Positions 17,029-25,373 of a stretch of 64,000 nucleotides of DNA are shown here, piece by piece (the first letter of the stretch is position 1; every line of letters begins with the position of its first letter). This stretch comes from Mycolicibacterium tokaiense (GTDB lineage Bacteria > Actinomycetota > Actinomycetes > Mycobacteriales > Mycobacteriaceae), in the NCBI RefSeq assembly GCF_010725885.1, contig NZ_AP022600.1:186001-250000 (forward strand). Direction: 5' to 3'. The position numbers and the translations under genes are program-made. The notes beneath the pieces were generated by a model. It searched no databases. It was not told the DNA's origin and was given only the letters and a program-made list of their open reading frames with translations.

Positions 17029-18299
17029 CGGCTCTTCCGCAGTTCGGCGAGCACCTGCTCGGCATGCTCGACGCGGATGTTGCCGTCGGCGATCAAACGG
17101 GCCACCACCGCGTCCAGTTCGGCGGCGTCGGCCCCGGCGGTGGCCGCAACCGTGCGGGCGTGCAGGCTCATGTGGCCGCGCTGGATGCCTTCGGCCGCCA
17201 GCGCGCGGCACGCTCCGAGGTTCTGCGCCAGCCCGACGGCGACGATGACCTCGGCGAGTTCGGTTGCGCTGGTGACGTTCAGGATCTGCACCGCCGCTTT
17301 GGCCACGGGGTGGACCTTGGTGGCGCCGCCGACCAGACCGACCGGCATCGGCAGTTCCAGCGTCCCGGACAGGTGCCCCTGCGGGGTGCGTTCGAAATGC
17401 GACAGCGCGGTGTAGCGGCCGTCCGGCCCGACTGCGTGCGAGTGGGCGCCGGCTTCCACAGCCCGGGTGTCGTTGCCGGTGGCCAGCACCACCGCGGTGA
17501 TGCCGTTCATGATGCCCTTGTTGTGGGTGGCCGCGCGGTAGGGGTCGGCTTCGGCGAAGGCCGAGGCGTGCACGATGTTGTCGACCACCTCGGCACCGCC
17601 GAGCAGGTCCCGGTCGAATACCGCCCGGGCCCGTACCACCCGGCGGTCGGCCTTGTTGGTCAAGATGCGCAGCAACGAACGGCCGCCGGCGATCTCGGCC
17701 AGCCGGGGCGCCACCGCCTCGGCCATGGTGTTGACCGCGTTGGCGCCCATGGCATCACGGACGTCGACGATCAGGTGCACGATCACGTGGACGCCGGTTC
17801 GGGTCGCCAGATTGCGGACCTCGAGATCACGCACCCCACCCCCGAATTCGACCAACAGCGGGTCCAGCGCATTGGCGGTGGCGACGATCTCGGGCGCCGA
17901 TTCCAGGATCCGCAGCCGGGCCGCTTCCGGGTCCGGCACCTCGACCAGCTGGATCTGGGCGGCCATCACCGGTCCGGAGTTGGAGGTGTGGAAGCCGCCG
18001 TGCTCGCGGGCCATGCGCGCGGCGTTGCTGGCGGCGGCCACCACCGACGGCTCCTCGGTGGCCATCGGGACCAGCCGGTCGATGCCGTTGACGGTGAAGT
18101 TGGTGGCGATGCCCACCGGCAGCGCCAGGACGCCGACGACGTTCTCGACCATGTGGTCGGCCGACTCGATCGACAGCCCGGCGGCCGGATCGAGAGCCGC
18201 GAGCATGTCACCGGCCACCCCGGTACGTTCGGCGACGATCTCCCGTCGTCGCGCGACCGTCGCGTCCTTAAAGCCGGGGATCCTGCTGATGGTGCTCAC
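17025..18299 (-). CDS. mvaA: class II (degradative) hydroxymethylglutaryl-CoA reductase
   Basis: A 424-residue enzyme of the bacterial class II HMG-CoA reductases, here probably oxidising mevalonate to HMG-CoA with NAD(P). Catalytic residues are visible: Glu52 in VENVVG, Lys in THNKGIMNG, Asp in ATGND and His in GHMSLHAR. The residues around SNSGPVMAAQIQ fit the nucleotide-binding domain. Mycobacteria make isoprenoids by the MEP route, so a biosynthetic role is unlikely. GTG at 18299 follows GGAGG. The gene is 108 bases downstream of the regulator and is first in the operon. Confidence 0.92.
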   Translation of the reverse strand: MSTISRIPGFKDATVARRREIVAERTGVAGDMLAALDPAAGLSIESADHMVENVVGVLALPVGIATNFTVNGIDRLVPMATEEPSVVAAASNAARMAREHGGFHTSNSGPVMAAQIQLVEVPDPEAARLRILESAPEIVATANALDPLLVEFGGGVRDLEVRNLATRTGVHVIVHLIVDVRDAMGANAVNTMAEAVAPRLAEIAGGRSLLRILTNKADRRVVRARAVFDRDLLGGAEVVDNIVHASAFAEADPYRAATHNKGIMNGITAVVLATGNDTRAVEAGAHSHAVGPDGRYTALSHFERTPQGHLSGTLELPMPVGLVGGATKVHPVAKAAVQILNVTSATELAEVIVAVGLAQNLGACRALAAEGIQRGHMSLHARTVAATAGADAAELDAVVARLIADGNIRVEHAEQVLAELRKSR

Positions 18300-18345
18300 G
18301 TACCGCCTCCGCTGGGTTGATCGCATGTCACTGCCCGACGCTAAA

Positions 18346-18359
18346 GTGCGCCAGCGCAC
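18346..18359. promoter_or_regulatory. inverted repeat upstream of mvaA
   Basis: GTGCGC and GCGCAC form perfect six-base arms around CA, 47 bases before the mvaA start. A second perfect palindrome, GGTGATCACC, lies at 18403-18412 over the stop codon of the regulator gene. Either could be an operator for the adjacent GAF/PucR-type regulator. The role is inferred from position only. Confidence 0.35.
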
Positions 18360-18407
18360 ACTGGCCATGTGTGAATCACCCAGCAGAATGCTCAGACGTT
18401 GTGGTGA

Positions 18408-20321
18408 TCACCCACCCGCACCGCTGCGCCGCAGCTCGTCGAGCCGTACCGCGGTTGAGATGCGGTAGAGGTGTTCATCGTCGCGCCAGCGGTCGCCGAG
18501 CAGTGCGGTGATCCGCTCGAGGCGCGCCAAGATCGTGTTCGAGTGGTAGTTCATGGCGCGGGCGGTCCGGGTCGGGCTGGCCCCGTTGCGCACGAATGCG
18601 GCTAGGGTGGCGGTCAGATCGGTGCCGTTGGTGGCGTCGTAGTCCAGCACCGGCCCCAAGGTGACGGCAATGAATCGGTGCACACTGTCCGGATCGTGGC
18701 CGAACAGCATCCCGAACAGTTCGTACTCCGCAGTGTCCACCACGGTGTCGGTGACGCCGAGGGCGTCCAGCAGCCGTGCAGTGCGCAGCGCCGCGCCGAA
18801 CGCCTGGGGCAACTCGTCGATGCCCGCGCACACCGGCGGGCAGATCCCCAGCACGGGCGCACCCAGGTGGTCGGCGAGTCGGTGGCGCAACGTCACCGCG
18901 GTCGCGTGCGGATCCCTGTCGCCGCCGAGCACCACCACCAGTCCGGCCACCTCGGCCACCAGCGCGGGGGCCGGCAGCAGGGCCGCCAGGAACCGGGTGG
19001 CCGCGGCGCGGCGCTCCTGCTCGACCACCACCGCGACCACCGAACACAGGTCCGCCTCGGCCAATCCGTGCTGGCGCAGCCGGCGGGCCAGATCGCCGCG
19101 GCGCTGCGGTGCCGGGCCCACCAGATCGGCCACCAGCTCGGCGCGTGTCCTGCGGTCGGCGTCGTCAACGGCGTTCTGCTGCAACGTCATCAGCGCGCAG
19201 ACCTGGGCGGCACGCTCCACCGTCCGCTGGTCCACCGGCCCCAGGGCGAGGTCACCGTGGCCGAGCAGCAGGGCACCGTAATACTGCGCGCCCGCGGTGA
19301 TCACCGCGACAACCTCGACCGGGGATCGGGGGTCGTCGACCGCACAACACAGCCCGGTCTCGCGGCTGGTGGCTATCGCCGCGCGCACCGCAGGCGCCTC
19401 ACACTGCCGCGGATCGACCGCCGCCGCGCCGGCGGCGGCCACCAGAGTGGCGTCGGCATCGACGATGGCCACCGCGCGCCCCAGCGCCTCGGCCACAGTG
19501 GCCGCCACCGAGCCGAAACCCCCGGCGGTGAGCACAGCAGCCACCAGCTTCTGGTGCACGACGTTGGACCGGTCACGGGCGGCCACGTGATCCTGCAGGC
19601 GGGCCAGCGCCCGCTGGGTGTTCTCCTCGGAGTCCTTGAGCTGCTTGAGAATTCCTGCGGTCTGCATGACCACCGACGCGTGGTCGGCGAGTGCGGACAG
19701 CAACGCGATCTCCTCGGCGCCGAATGCCCGCTCGTGCCGGGTCGCCGCGAACAGGACTCCCAGCACGGTGTCTTCGGCCAGCATGGGAACCCCGAGAATC
19801 GAGACGACGCCCTCTGCCGCCACCGCCTCGTCGATCCCGGAGTCGTGCGGGCCCCCGGCGTAGTCGCTGTAGCGCGAGGTCCACTGCGCCGTTCGGGACG
19901 CCGCCACCCGCGAGGCCAGGCCCTTGTCCGGCGGCACCCGCAGATTCTGGAACTCCGGGGTCACCGCGCCGACCGATTTGCGCACGCGTAGTTCACGAGT
20001 CGAGGTGTCGAAGGCGGACAGATAGGTGATGTCGGTGCCCACCAGTTCGTGGGCCCGCACCACGAGCCGGCTCAGCAGGACGTCGAGGTCGCGGGTCTCG
20101 GCCAGATCCCTGGCGCTGGAGAACAGGACGGTCAACTCGTGTTCGCGGCGGCGCAGCCGGGACATCTCACTGTGCACGCGGTTGAGCACGTCGGCCAGGT
20201 CCGCCGACCCGTCTGCCCGCAGCGCCGTGATGGCTGCCCCGGCGTTGTTGTCGGGGTCACCGCCGGCGATGCCGGCCAGGATGCGGGTGAGTGCGGCGAC
20301 GTCGACCCCGGCCTGCACCAC
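18408..20321 (-). CDS. GAF-domain, PucR/CdaR-type transcriptional regulator
   Basis: A 637-residue regulator. Residues about 55-220 form a GAF domain (LFSSARDLAETRDLDVLL, then LGVPMLAEDTVLGVLFAA). A coiled segment follows at about 225-255, then a central region like other CdaR/PucR proteins. The C-terminal helix-turn-helix (NGASPTRTARAMNYHSNT, then RLERITALLG) has the PucR-type spacing. It lies upstream of and co-oriented with mvaA and is the obvious candidate controller of the mevalonate operon, perhaps sensing an acyl-CoA or acid through the GAF domain. Two adjacent GTG codons could start it. It is divergent from the sensor kinase gene. Confidence 0.82.
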   Translation of the reverse strand: MVQAGVDVAALTRILAGIAGGDPDNNAGAAITALRADGSADLADVLNRVHSEMSRLRRREHELTVLFSSARDLAETRDLDVLLSRLVVRAHELVGTDITYLSAFDTSTRELRVRKSVGAVTPEFQNLRVPPDKGLASRVAASRTAQWTSRYSDYAGGPHDSGIDEAVAAEGVVSILGVPMLAEDTVLGVLFAATRHERAFGAEEIALLSALADHASVVMQTAGILKQLKDSEENTQRALARLQDHVAARDRSNVVHQKLVAAVLTAGGFGSVAATVAEALGRAVAIVDADATLVAAAGAAAVDPRQCEAPAVRAAIATSRETGLCCAVDDPRSPVEVVAVITAGAQYYGALLLGHGDLALGPVDQRTVERAAQVCALMTLQQNAVDDADRRTRAELVADLVGPAPQRRGDLARRLRQHGLAEADLCSVVAVVVEQERRAAATRFLAALLPAPALVAEVAGLVVVLGGDRDPHATAVTLRHRLADHLGAPVLGICPPVCAGIDELPQAFGAALRTARLLDALGVTDTVVDTAEYELFGMLFGHDPDSVHRFIAVTLGPVLDYDATNGTDLTATLAAFVRNGASPTRTARAMNYHSNTILARLERITALLGDRWRDDEHLYRISTAVRLDELRRSGAGG

Positions 20322-20327
20322 GCCCGC

Positions 20328-20370
20328 GACGGTACTACCCGGGGGTTAACCCCCACGAGACCGTCGGGTA
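20328..20370. promoter_or_regulatory. nested palindromes between regulator and sensor kinase
   Basis: The perfect palindrome GGGGGTTAACCCCC (20341-20354) lies inside a second pair of arms, GACGGT (20328-20333) and ACCGTC (20360-20365). A further pair is TACCCG (20336) and CGGGTA (ending 20370). The site is just upstream of the regulator start (20321) and 43 bases before the kinase start. It is a strong candidate operator, possibly for autoregulation; the binder is unknown. Confidence 0.45.
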
Positions 20371-20412
20371 ATCGCCGTGTCCTGGAGGCCTGCGGGTCCA
20401 TAAGTTGGACGC

Positions 20413-21747
20413 ATGGTTGTTGCAGACAGCGTTGCGGTGGCGGGGCCACCGACGACGGAGACGATCCGGCGGCACAGACCGCAACTCGGACTGGTGCCCA
20501 CGGCATCGATGGTCACCGGGGCGACTCTGGCGACATTCTGGTTCTGGGTGCCGCTGACGATCTTCGTCCTCGGGGTCACTTCCATCCCGTCGGGCATCGG
20601 GTTCGCGCTGGCCGCGGTGGTGTTCATCTATCTCATGCGCGGCGTGGACTGGGTGGAACGGGTGCGCAGCGAGGCGGTGTTCGGTTACGACATCGGTGTC
20701 CCGGCCCGCCGGATGTCGCCCCACACCGGCTTCCAGCGGTGGCTGCACCAACTGTGGCTCGACGTCAGCACCGCCCGGTTCTGGAAGGGGTGCGCCCATC
20801 ACTACCTGCGGATGATCTACGACCTGGCCGCGACGGCACTGGCGTTCGCCCTGGTGGCGTTCGCCTTCCTGGGCCCCGCCGCGGCCATCGCCATCGACGG
20901 CAGCGACCCCGATACAGGGCTGAAATTCATCCCGCCCGTCCTGGCCTGGATCCTGGCGGTCATCGCGCTGCTGGCGGGTATCGCTGTGTTGGCGCTGGCG
21001 CCGGCGCTGGACGCGCGGATCGACCGCTGGCTGCTGGCACCGTCGTCCACCGCGGAACTGCAGTACCGGGTCCACGCTCTGGCGGACGCCCGCCAAGGCG
21101 CGGTGTCCTCGGCGCAGACCGAACGCCACCGCATCGAACGCGATCTGCACGACAGCGTGCAGCCGCGGCTGGTGTCACTGGCCATGACGATCGGGCTGGC
21201 GCAGACCAAGCTGGACACCGATCTGCCGGCGGCCAAGACCCTGATCGACGAGGCGCATGCCGACGCCAAGCAGGCGCTGTCGGAACTGCGCAACGTGGTC
21301 CGCGGCATCGCTCCCACCATCCTGAGCGACCGCGGCCTGGACGCGGCCCTGTCCTCGGTGGTGCACCGTGCCGAAACCTCGGGTGTGCCAACCACATTGA
21401 GCGTCCATCTGCCGCGGCGGCTGCCCGACGAAGTGGAGGCTGTCGCCTATTTCGTGGTGGCCGAGGCGCTGACCAACGTGGCCAAGCACGCCCAGGCCAA
21501 CCAGGCGGTGGTGACCGTGCGCTACGACGAAGCCGGACCCGGCCTGACTTCTCCATCGGGCCAGCTCTACGTCTCGGTGTTCGACGACGGCCACGGGGGC
21601 GCCTCCAGCGACACCGACGCCCATCCCGATGCGACGGGCCTGCGTGGCCTCGAGGAGCGGGTGCGGGCCGCCGGTGGCACCTTCACGGTGTCGAGCCCCG
21701 TGACCGGGCCGACGATCGTCACCGCGGTGGTGCCATGCGCATCGTGA
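20413..21747 (+). CDS. NarL-type sensor histidine kinase
   Basis: A 444-residue membrane kinase. Two helices near residues 30-75 and two near 135-200 precede a HisKA_3 dimerisation domain with the phospho-acceptor His in RIERDLHDSVQPRL. The ATPase domain has the N box ALTNVAKHAQA and GLRGLEERVRAAGG. There is no recognisable sensor domain, so the signal may be sensed in or near the membrane. It overlaps the response regulator gene by 13 bases. The DUF4097-like gene after the regulator is a common companion of such systems and hints at envelope stress. Confidence 0.88.
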   Translation: MVVADSVAVAGPPTTETIRRHRPQLGLVPTASMVTGATLATFWFWVPLTIFVLGVTSIPSGIGFALAAVVFIYLMRGVDWVERVRSEAVFGYDIGVPARRMSPHTGFQRWLHQLWLDVSTARFWKGCAHHYLRMIYDLAATALAFALVAFAFLGPAAAIAIDGSDPDTGLKFIPPVLAWILAVIALLAGIAVLALAPALDARIDRWLLAPSSTAELQYRVHALADARQGAVSSAQTERHRIERDLHDSVQPRLVSLAMTIGLAQTKLDTDLPAAKTLIDEAHADAKQALSELRNVVRGIAPTILSDRGLDAALSSVVHRAETSGVPTTLSVHLPRRLPDEVEAVAYFVVAEALTNVAKHAQANQAVVTVRYDEAGPGLTSPSGQLYVSVFDDGHGGASSDTDAHPDATGLRGLEERVRAAGGTFTVSSPVTGPTIVTAVVPCAS

Positions 21748-22379
21748 TCGCCGAGGACTCGGCCCTGCTGCGCGCCGGCGTCGAACGCATCCTCAAAGAA
21801 TCCGGCCACGAGGTGGTGGCCGGGGTGTCGGATGCGACCAACCTGCTGGCGCTGGTCAACGACACCAGACCGGACCTCGCCATCGTCGACGTCCGGATGC
21901 CGCCGACGTTCACCGACGAGGGCATCCGGGCGGCGGCGCTGCTGCGCAAACAGAATCCGGAATCCGCGGTGCTGGTGCTGTCGCACTACGTCGAGGAGCG
22001 TTATGCGGCAGATCTGATCGCCTCCGACACCCGCGGCTTCGGGTACCTGCTCAAGGACCGGGTGGCGGACGTGCCCGCCTTCCTGGCCGCCGTCGACACG
22101 GTGGGCACCGGAGGAACAGTCCTCGACCCCGAGGTGGTGGCGCAGATCCTGGTGCGCTCCCACAAACGCAACGCACTCGAGCAGCTGACACCCCGGGAAC
22201 GTGACGTCCTGCAGCTGATGGCCGAGGGCAAGACCAACTCGGCGATCGCGGCGGCGCTGTACATCTCGACCGGCTCGGCCGAGAAGCACATCGCCTCGAT
22301 CTTCGCCAAATTCGACCTCGCCCCCGACGAGACCGAGAACCGCCGGGTACTGGCGGTCCTGCGGTATCTCGAATCCTAG
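21735..22379 (+). CDS. NarL/FixJ-family response regulator
   Basis: A 214-residue two-domain regulator. The receiver begins MRIVIAEDSALLRAG and carries the phospho-acceptor Asp in IVDVRMPP; the conserved Lys is in LLKDRV. The LuxR-type HTH is LTPRERDVLQLMAEGKTN followed by SAIAAALYIS. It starts inside the kinase gene, which indicates translational coupling, and sits 14 bases before the DUF4097-like gene, a likely target. Confidence 0.92.
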   Translation: MRIVIAEDSALLRAGVERILKESGHEVVAGVSDATNLLALVNDTRPDLAIVDVRMPPTFTDEGIRAAALLRKQNPESAVLVLSHYVEERYAADLIASDTRGFGYLLKDRVADVPAFLAAVDTVGTGGTVLDPEVVAQILVRSHKRNALEQLTPRERDVLQLMAEGKTNSAIAAALYISTGSAEKHIASIFAKFDLAPDETENRRVLAVLRYLES

Positions 22380-22393
22380 AAAGGTGGACTGCG

Positions 22394-23272
22394 ATGACCA
22401 GTCTGGCTCCGCTCCCCTCCCCCACCCCGCCGCCGTCGCTGTCCCCGGCCGGGCGCACCGGACTGCGGGCACTGGTGGTGATCGCCGCATCGCTCATCCT
22501 GCTCGCCGGTCTCGGTGCCCTGACCGCCGTTGCCGTGGGGGTCGGCAACACCCGGGTGATCGCCGACAGCCAACCGTTGCCCACCACCATGCGCACCCTC
22601 ACCGTGGACACCGGCGCCGTGCCGATGTCGGTGGAGATCGAGAGCGACCCCGATGCGCGTGAGCCGCGGGCCGAGTTGCGGTTCGTCAGCACCAGCGACC
22701 GGGGTGACCAGTCGCTGGACGTCAGCGCCGGCCCGGACACCCGGATCTCGGTGCGCGGCAGCTCCCCCGACTGGCTGGAGTGGGCGCAGGCCGGGCAGCT
22801 GGTGGTGACCGTTCCGCCGCAGCTGGGCCAGCAGCTGACCGTGACCACCGAGCAGCAGCTCGGCGTGCTCAACGTCAAGGCCGACCTGGACCATCTGGTG
22901 GCCCGCAGCTCGGGCGGCGCGGTGATCCTGGACGGGTCGGCGCGGGTGATCGATGCCGAGGTGCGCCAGGGCGCGGTGGTCTCCGAGAAGCCGGTGACCG
23001 TCCGGGAATCGTTCTCGGTCAACGTGATCGACGGCGACATCGACGTCCTGTTCAGCGAGCGGGCCCCGCGCAACATCGAGGCCACCACCTCCAACGGTGA
23101 CGTGACGCTCGACCTGCCCGGGGCAGGGCCCTTCCTGGTGACGGCCATATCCGACACCCAGTACGAGAGCACCGATGTGCGGGTGCCGCAGACCAGTGAT
23201 CCCGCGCAGGCGCAGTCCGTGGTGGTGGCGCGCACCGGACGCGGCAGCATCGTCATCGAGCCGGCCCGCTGA
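22394..23272 (+). CDS. membrane-anchored DUF4097-like protein
   Basis: A 292-residue protein with a Pro-rich cytoplasmic N-terminus, one membrane helix (about residues 26-48) and an exported region of repeating beta strands like the DUF4097/adhesin-type beta-helix family (VIDGDIDVLF, TSNGDVTLDL). It has no catalytic motif. The position directly behind a NarL-type two-component pair suggests it is controlled by, or modulates, that system. An AAAGG site precedes ATG 22394. Confidence 0.7.
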   Translation: MTSLAPLPSPTPPPSLSPAGRTGLRALVVIAASLILLAGLGALTAVAVGVGNTRVIADSQPLPTTMRTLTVDTGAVPMSVEIESDPDAREPRAELRFVSTSDRGDQSLDVSAGPDTRISVRGSSPDWLEWAQAGQLVVTVPPQLGQQLTVTTEQQLGVLNVKADLDHLVARSSGGAVILDGSARVIDAEVRQGAVVSEKPVTVRESFSVNVIDGDIDVLFSERAPRNIEATTSNGDVTLDLPGAGPFLVTAISDTQYESTDVRVPQTSDPAQAQSVVVARTGRGSIVIEPAR

Positions 23273-23300
23273 GACCCGGCGGCAGCGCAGACCTGCGGCT

Positions 23301-23326
23301 GTTTCGTGGATCACACTTTGGGGCAG
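23301..23326 (+). promoter_or_regulatory. possible SigF-type promoter of small gene
   Basis: GTTT (23301-23304) and GGGCAG (23321-23326) with a 16-base gap resemble the mycobacterial SigF pattern GTTT-N15-17-GGGTA. The -10 match is incomplete, so this is a weak prediction. The start of the small hydrophilic protein gene is 51 bases on. Confidence 0.25.
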
Positions 23327-23376
23327 CCGGGAGAGCAGGTGCCGATTGCCGGTGCCGCACACGGAAGGTGTCGACG

Positions 23377-23601
23377 GTGAGCACAGACAAGACGGCGAGC
23401 AACCAAACCCCGACCGAGGCCAAGCCCGAGATCAGCGAGTCCGCCCGCGAGGCGGCCGCCGAAATGGCATCTGCCTACGAGGACCGGCCCACCGCTGTCC
23501 TGCCCGGGTCGCACAACACCGTCACCGGCACCGCAGTCAACGACTGGCTCGACGACGACGGCAACCCGAAGTACGGCAAGGCGGAGTCAGACCGGGAGTG
23601 A
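23377..23601 (+). CDS. small hydrophilic protein of unknown function
   Basis: A 74-residue, highly charged, low-complexity protein without Cys or membrane segment, probably largely disordered. The centre reads PTAVLPGSHNTVTGTAVNDW and the rest is rich in Glu, Lys, Ser and Ala. GTG at 23377 lies eight bases after GGAAGG and is preferred over GTG at 23368. Such proteins in mycobacteria are often stress induced, and a possible SigF-like promoter lies upstream, but the function is unknown. Its stop is three bases from the convergent Rrf2 gene. Confidence 0.6.
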   Translation: MSTDKTASNQTPTEAKPEISESAREAAAEMASAYEDRPTAVLPGSHNTVTGTAVNDWLDDDGNPKYGKAESDRE

Positions 23602-23604
23602 GCG

Positions 23605-24090
23605 TCAGGCCGTGGGCCGTCGGTGTCCGCGTTCGGTTTCCTGCGTGGTGTAGTTCGCAGCGAGATCGCTGACATGTCCGGGTAGTTCGCCGTGCGCGAC
23701 GTCAGCCAACGTCGTCTCTTCCAGCACCGAACGCATGCTGGCCCGCAGCGCCCGCCACACGTCGGTGAGCGCGGCGGTGGGACCGGAGTAGGGCAGATCG
23801 CCCAGCCCGATGTCACGGACACTGGCCAGCGGCCCGTCGATGCAGCGCAGCACGTCGGCCAGACTGATGCGGTCGGCGGGGCGGCCCAGCTCGTAGCCGC
23901 CGTCACGGCCGCGGTGGCTGCGCACCAGCCGGTCGGTCCGCAGGTCGGACAGGATGTCGACCAGGAACTGCGCGGGAATGCCCTGCGCGGTGGCCAGCTC
24001 GTCGGTTTTCACCAGGACGCCGTCGTCGACCGTCGCCAGTTGGACCATGGCCCGCACGGCGTACTCCGCCTTGGCCGACATCCGCATCAT
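23605..24090 (-). CDS. Rrf2-family transcriptional regulator (Rv1287-like)
   Basis: A 161-residue winged-helix repressor of the Rrf2 family. The N-terminal HTH is in [17 protein letters not shown] and [18 protein letters not shown], with the [15 protein letters not shown] wing. Only one Cys is present (LRCIDG), so the [2Fe-2S] cluster of IscR/NsrR-type members is not expected. From memory it is very like M. tuberculosis Rv1287, which sits next to cysN; here it is separated from the cys genes by about 3.3 kb of other genes. A role in sulfur assimilation is inferred. The start overlaps the cysteine hydrolase stop. Confidence 0.85.
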   Translation of the reverse strand: MMRMSAKAEYAVRAMVQLATVDDGVLVKTDELATAQGIPAQFLVDILSDLRTDRLVRSHRGRDGGYELGRPADRISLADVLRCIDGPLASVRDIGLGDLPYSGPTAALTDVWRALRASMRSVLEETTLADVAHGELPGHVSDLAANYTTQETERGHRRPTA

Positions 24091-24674
24091 GCGACTTCTG
24101 TTGCGCCCGGCACCACGATGGCAAACAGATCCGACAGAGCGGCCAGGCTGGCGGACTGCAGGGCGGCGGCGGGCACCGGACCGTCGACACCGGGCAGTTC
24201 ACGGGTGGCGGTGGCACGGGCCACCACCGTCGGCGCATACCCGAGGTTGAAGGCGCCGCGGGCGGTGGAGTTGACGCACATGTGGGTCATGAAGCCGGCC
24301 AACACCAGGTTCGTCGCGTTGACCGCTGTGAGGCGTTCTTCGAGGTCGGTCTGCACAAACGAGTTCGGATACGACTTCACGACCACCGGTTCGTCACCGC
24401 GCGGCGCGACCTGCGCGACGATGGCGCCGGACTCGCCGTCGATGTCATACAGCGAGCCCGGGCCGTCGCTGTGCTGGATGTGGATCACCGGAATGCCTGC
24501 GGTGCGGGCCCGATCCAGGAGCGTCGCGGCCTCATCCAGCGCGGCCTGGACACCCTCGAGTTCCATCGGTCCGCGGGTGTAGGTGTTCTGGCAGTCGATC
24601 AGGATGAGTGCGGAATCGGCAAGTGCCGCGGGTTGAGCGGGCAACCCAGCCAGTGTGCGCAATGTGTCACTCAT
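24087..24674 (-). CDS. isochorismatase-like cysteine hydrolase
   Basis: A 195-residue hydrolase of the isochorismatase superfamily. The catalytic triad is visible: Asp in LILIDCQN, Lys in VVKSYPNSF and Cys in FMTHMCVNS. Members hydrolyse amides such as nicotinamide, N-carbamoyl compounds or ureidoacrylate; the substrate here is unknown. ATG at 24674 follows GAAAGG. It overlaps the GXWXG gene by eight bases and the Rrf2 gene by four, so it may be read from the TetR-controlled promoter at 25.3 kb. Confidence 0.83.
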   Translation of the reverse strand: MSDTLRTLAGLPAQPAALADSALILIDCQNTYTRGPMELEGVQAALDEAATLLDRARTAGIPVIHIQHSDGPGSLYDIDGESGAIVAQVAPRGDEPVVVKSYPNSFVQTDLEERLTAVNATNLVLAGFMTHMCVNSTARGAFNLGYAPTVVARATATRELPGVDGPVPAAALQSASLAALSDLFAIVVPGATEVA

Positions 24675-25227
24675 GCTCGAACCTTTCGCCGGAGACCAGG
24701 CCAGCATAGGCGGGCGGGTCCGGGCGTCTGCGCAGCAGTGCGTACGCCGGCCGGTCCACCGTCGCACGCCCTTCGACGGCGGCGATCACGGTGTTGTCGT
24801 CGACAGCACGCAGGTAATCGAGCACGGGGACCTGGTCGTAGACCAGAGTCGCCGTCACAACACCCCGGTACTCGATCATGCGTACCCGCCCGATCGGGGC
24901 CGACGTCTCCACCTCCGCTCTACGGGCAGAGATGTTCTGGGCACCCTCACGGATCAGCGCGAGCACCCGCAGCAGATCGGCGGCGAACAGGCCATCGCCG
25001 TCGTCCGACCGGAACAGCAGCGGATCAACGGTTTCGGCGTCAGTGAATCGAGCTCCCCACCAACCGCTTTCGACCAACAGCCGCCCGCCTGGCGTCTCCG
25101 CGTACCCGGGGTCGGCTTCCCAGAGGCCGACGAGCATGTCCACGCCGACGGGACCCAGTGCGCCGAAAGCGGCGGCCAGCTGCTGCTGCGTGGGCGAGCC
25201 GGTGTGGCAGAGCTCCTGGATGTTCAT
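24667..25227 (-). CDS. GXWXG / DUF4334 domain protein
   Basis: A 186-residue protein with an N-terminal GXWXG-type segment (LVGLWEADPGYAETPGG) and a C-terminal DUF4334 region (MIEYRGVVTATLVYDQVPV). These domains commonly occur together in actinobacteria; their biochemical role is unknown, although a lipocalin-like ligand-binding fold has been suspected. ATG at 25227 follows GAGGAAAG. It is the first gene of the leftward unit and diverges from the FAD monooxygenase across two matched inverted repeats. Confidence 0.75.
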   Translation of the reverse strand: MNIQELCHTGSPTQQQLAAAFGALGPVGVDMLVGLWEADPGYAETPGGRLLVESGWWGARFTDAETVDPLLFRSDDGDGLFAADLLRVLALIREGAQNISARRAEVETSAPIGRVRMIEYRGVVTATLVYDQVPVLDYLRAVDDNTVIAAVEGRATVDRPAYALLRRRPDPPAYAGLVSGERFEHE

Positions 25228-25283
25228 GACAGCTTTCCTCTCGTCGAGGGCGTCGATGCGCCCGTCAGAACTCAACGCACCAC

Positions 25284-25311
25284 ACTGACCGATTAGTCCT
25301 TCGCGGTCAGT
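25284..25311. promoter_or_regulatory. TetR-type operator 1 (ACTGACCG arms)
   Basis: ACTGACCG (25284-25291) and its exact complement CGGTCAGT (25304-25311) are separated by 12 bases. The half-site matches that of the repeat at 25347-25373. The site lies between two divergent genes whose downstream partner is a TetR regulator, so autoregulated control of both directions is inferred. Confidence 0.65.
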
Positions 25312-25346
25312 CACGTCTCAATATGGCCCTTTCGCCAAGGAATATG

Positions 25347-25373
25347 ACTGACCAAATGACGGTTTTGGTCAGT
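25347..25373. promoter_or_regulatory. TetR-type operator 2 (ACTGACCAAA arms)
   Basis: ACTGACCAAA (25347-25356) and TTTGGTCAGT (25364-25373) are perfect ten-base arms around TGACGGT. It ends at the base before ATG 25374 of the FAD monooxygenase. Together with operator 1 it gives two copies of the half-site pair ACTGACC/GGTCAGT, spaced 63 bases start to start (about six helical turns). Confidence 0.7.

Noticed and set aside
17025..18299. Biosynthetic HMG-CoA reductase of a mevalonate pathway
   Set aside because: The class II type, the overlap with HMG-CoA lyase and the absence of mevalonate kinase or HMG-CoA synthase genes point to degradation.
24087..24674. Isochorismatase of a siderophore pathway
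   Set aside because: There are no other siderophore genes, and the sequence is a single-domain cysteine hydrolase in a TetR-controlled unit. The name describes the superfamily only.
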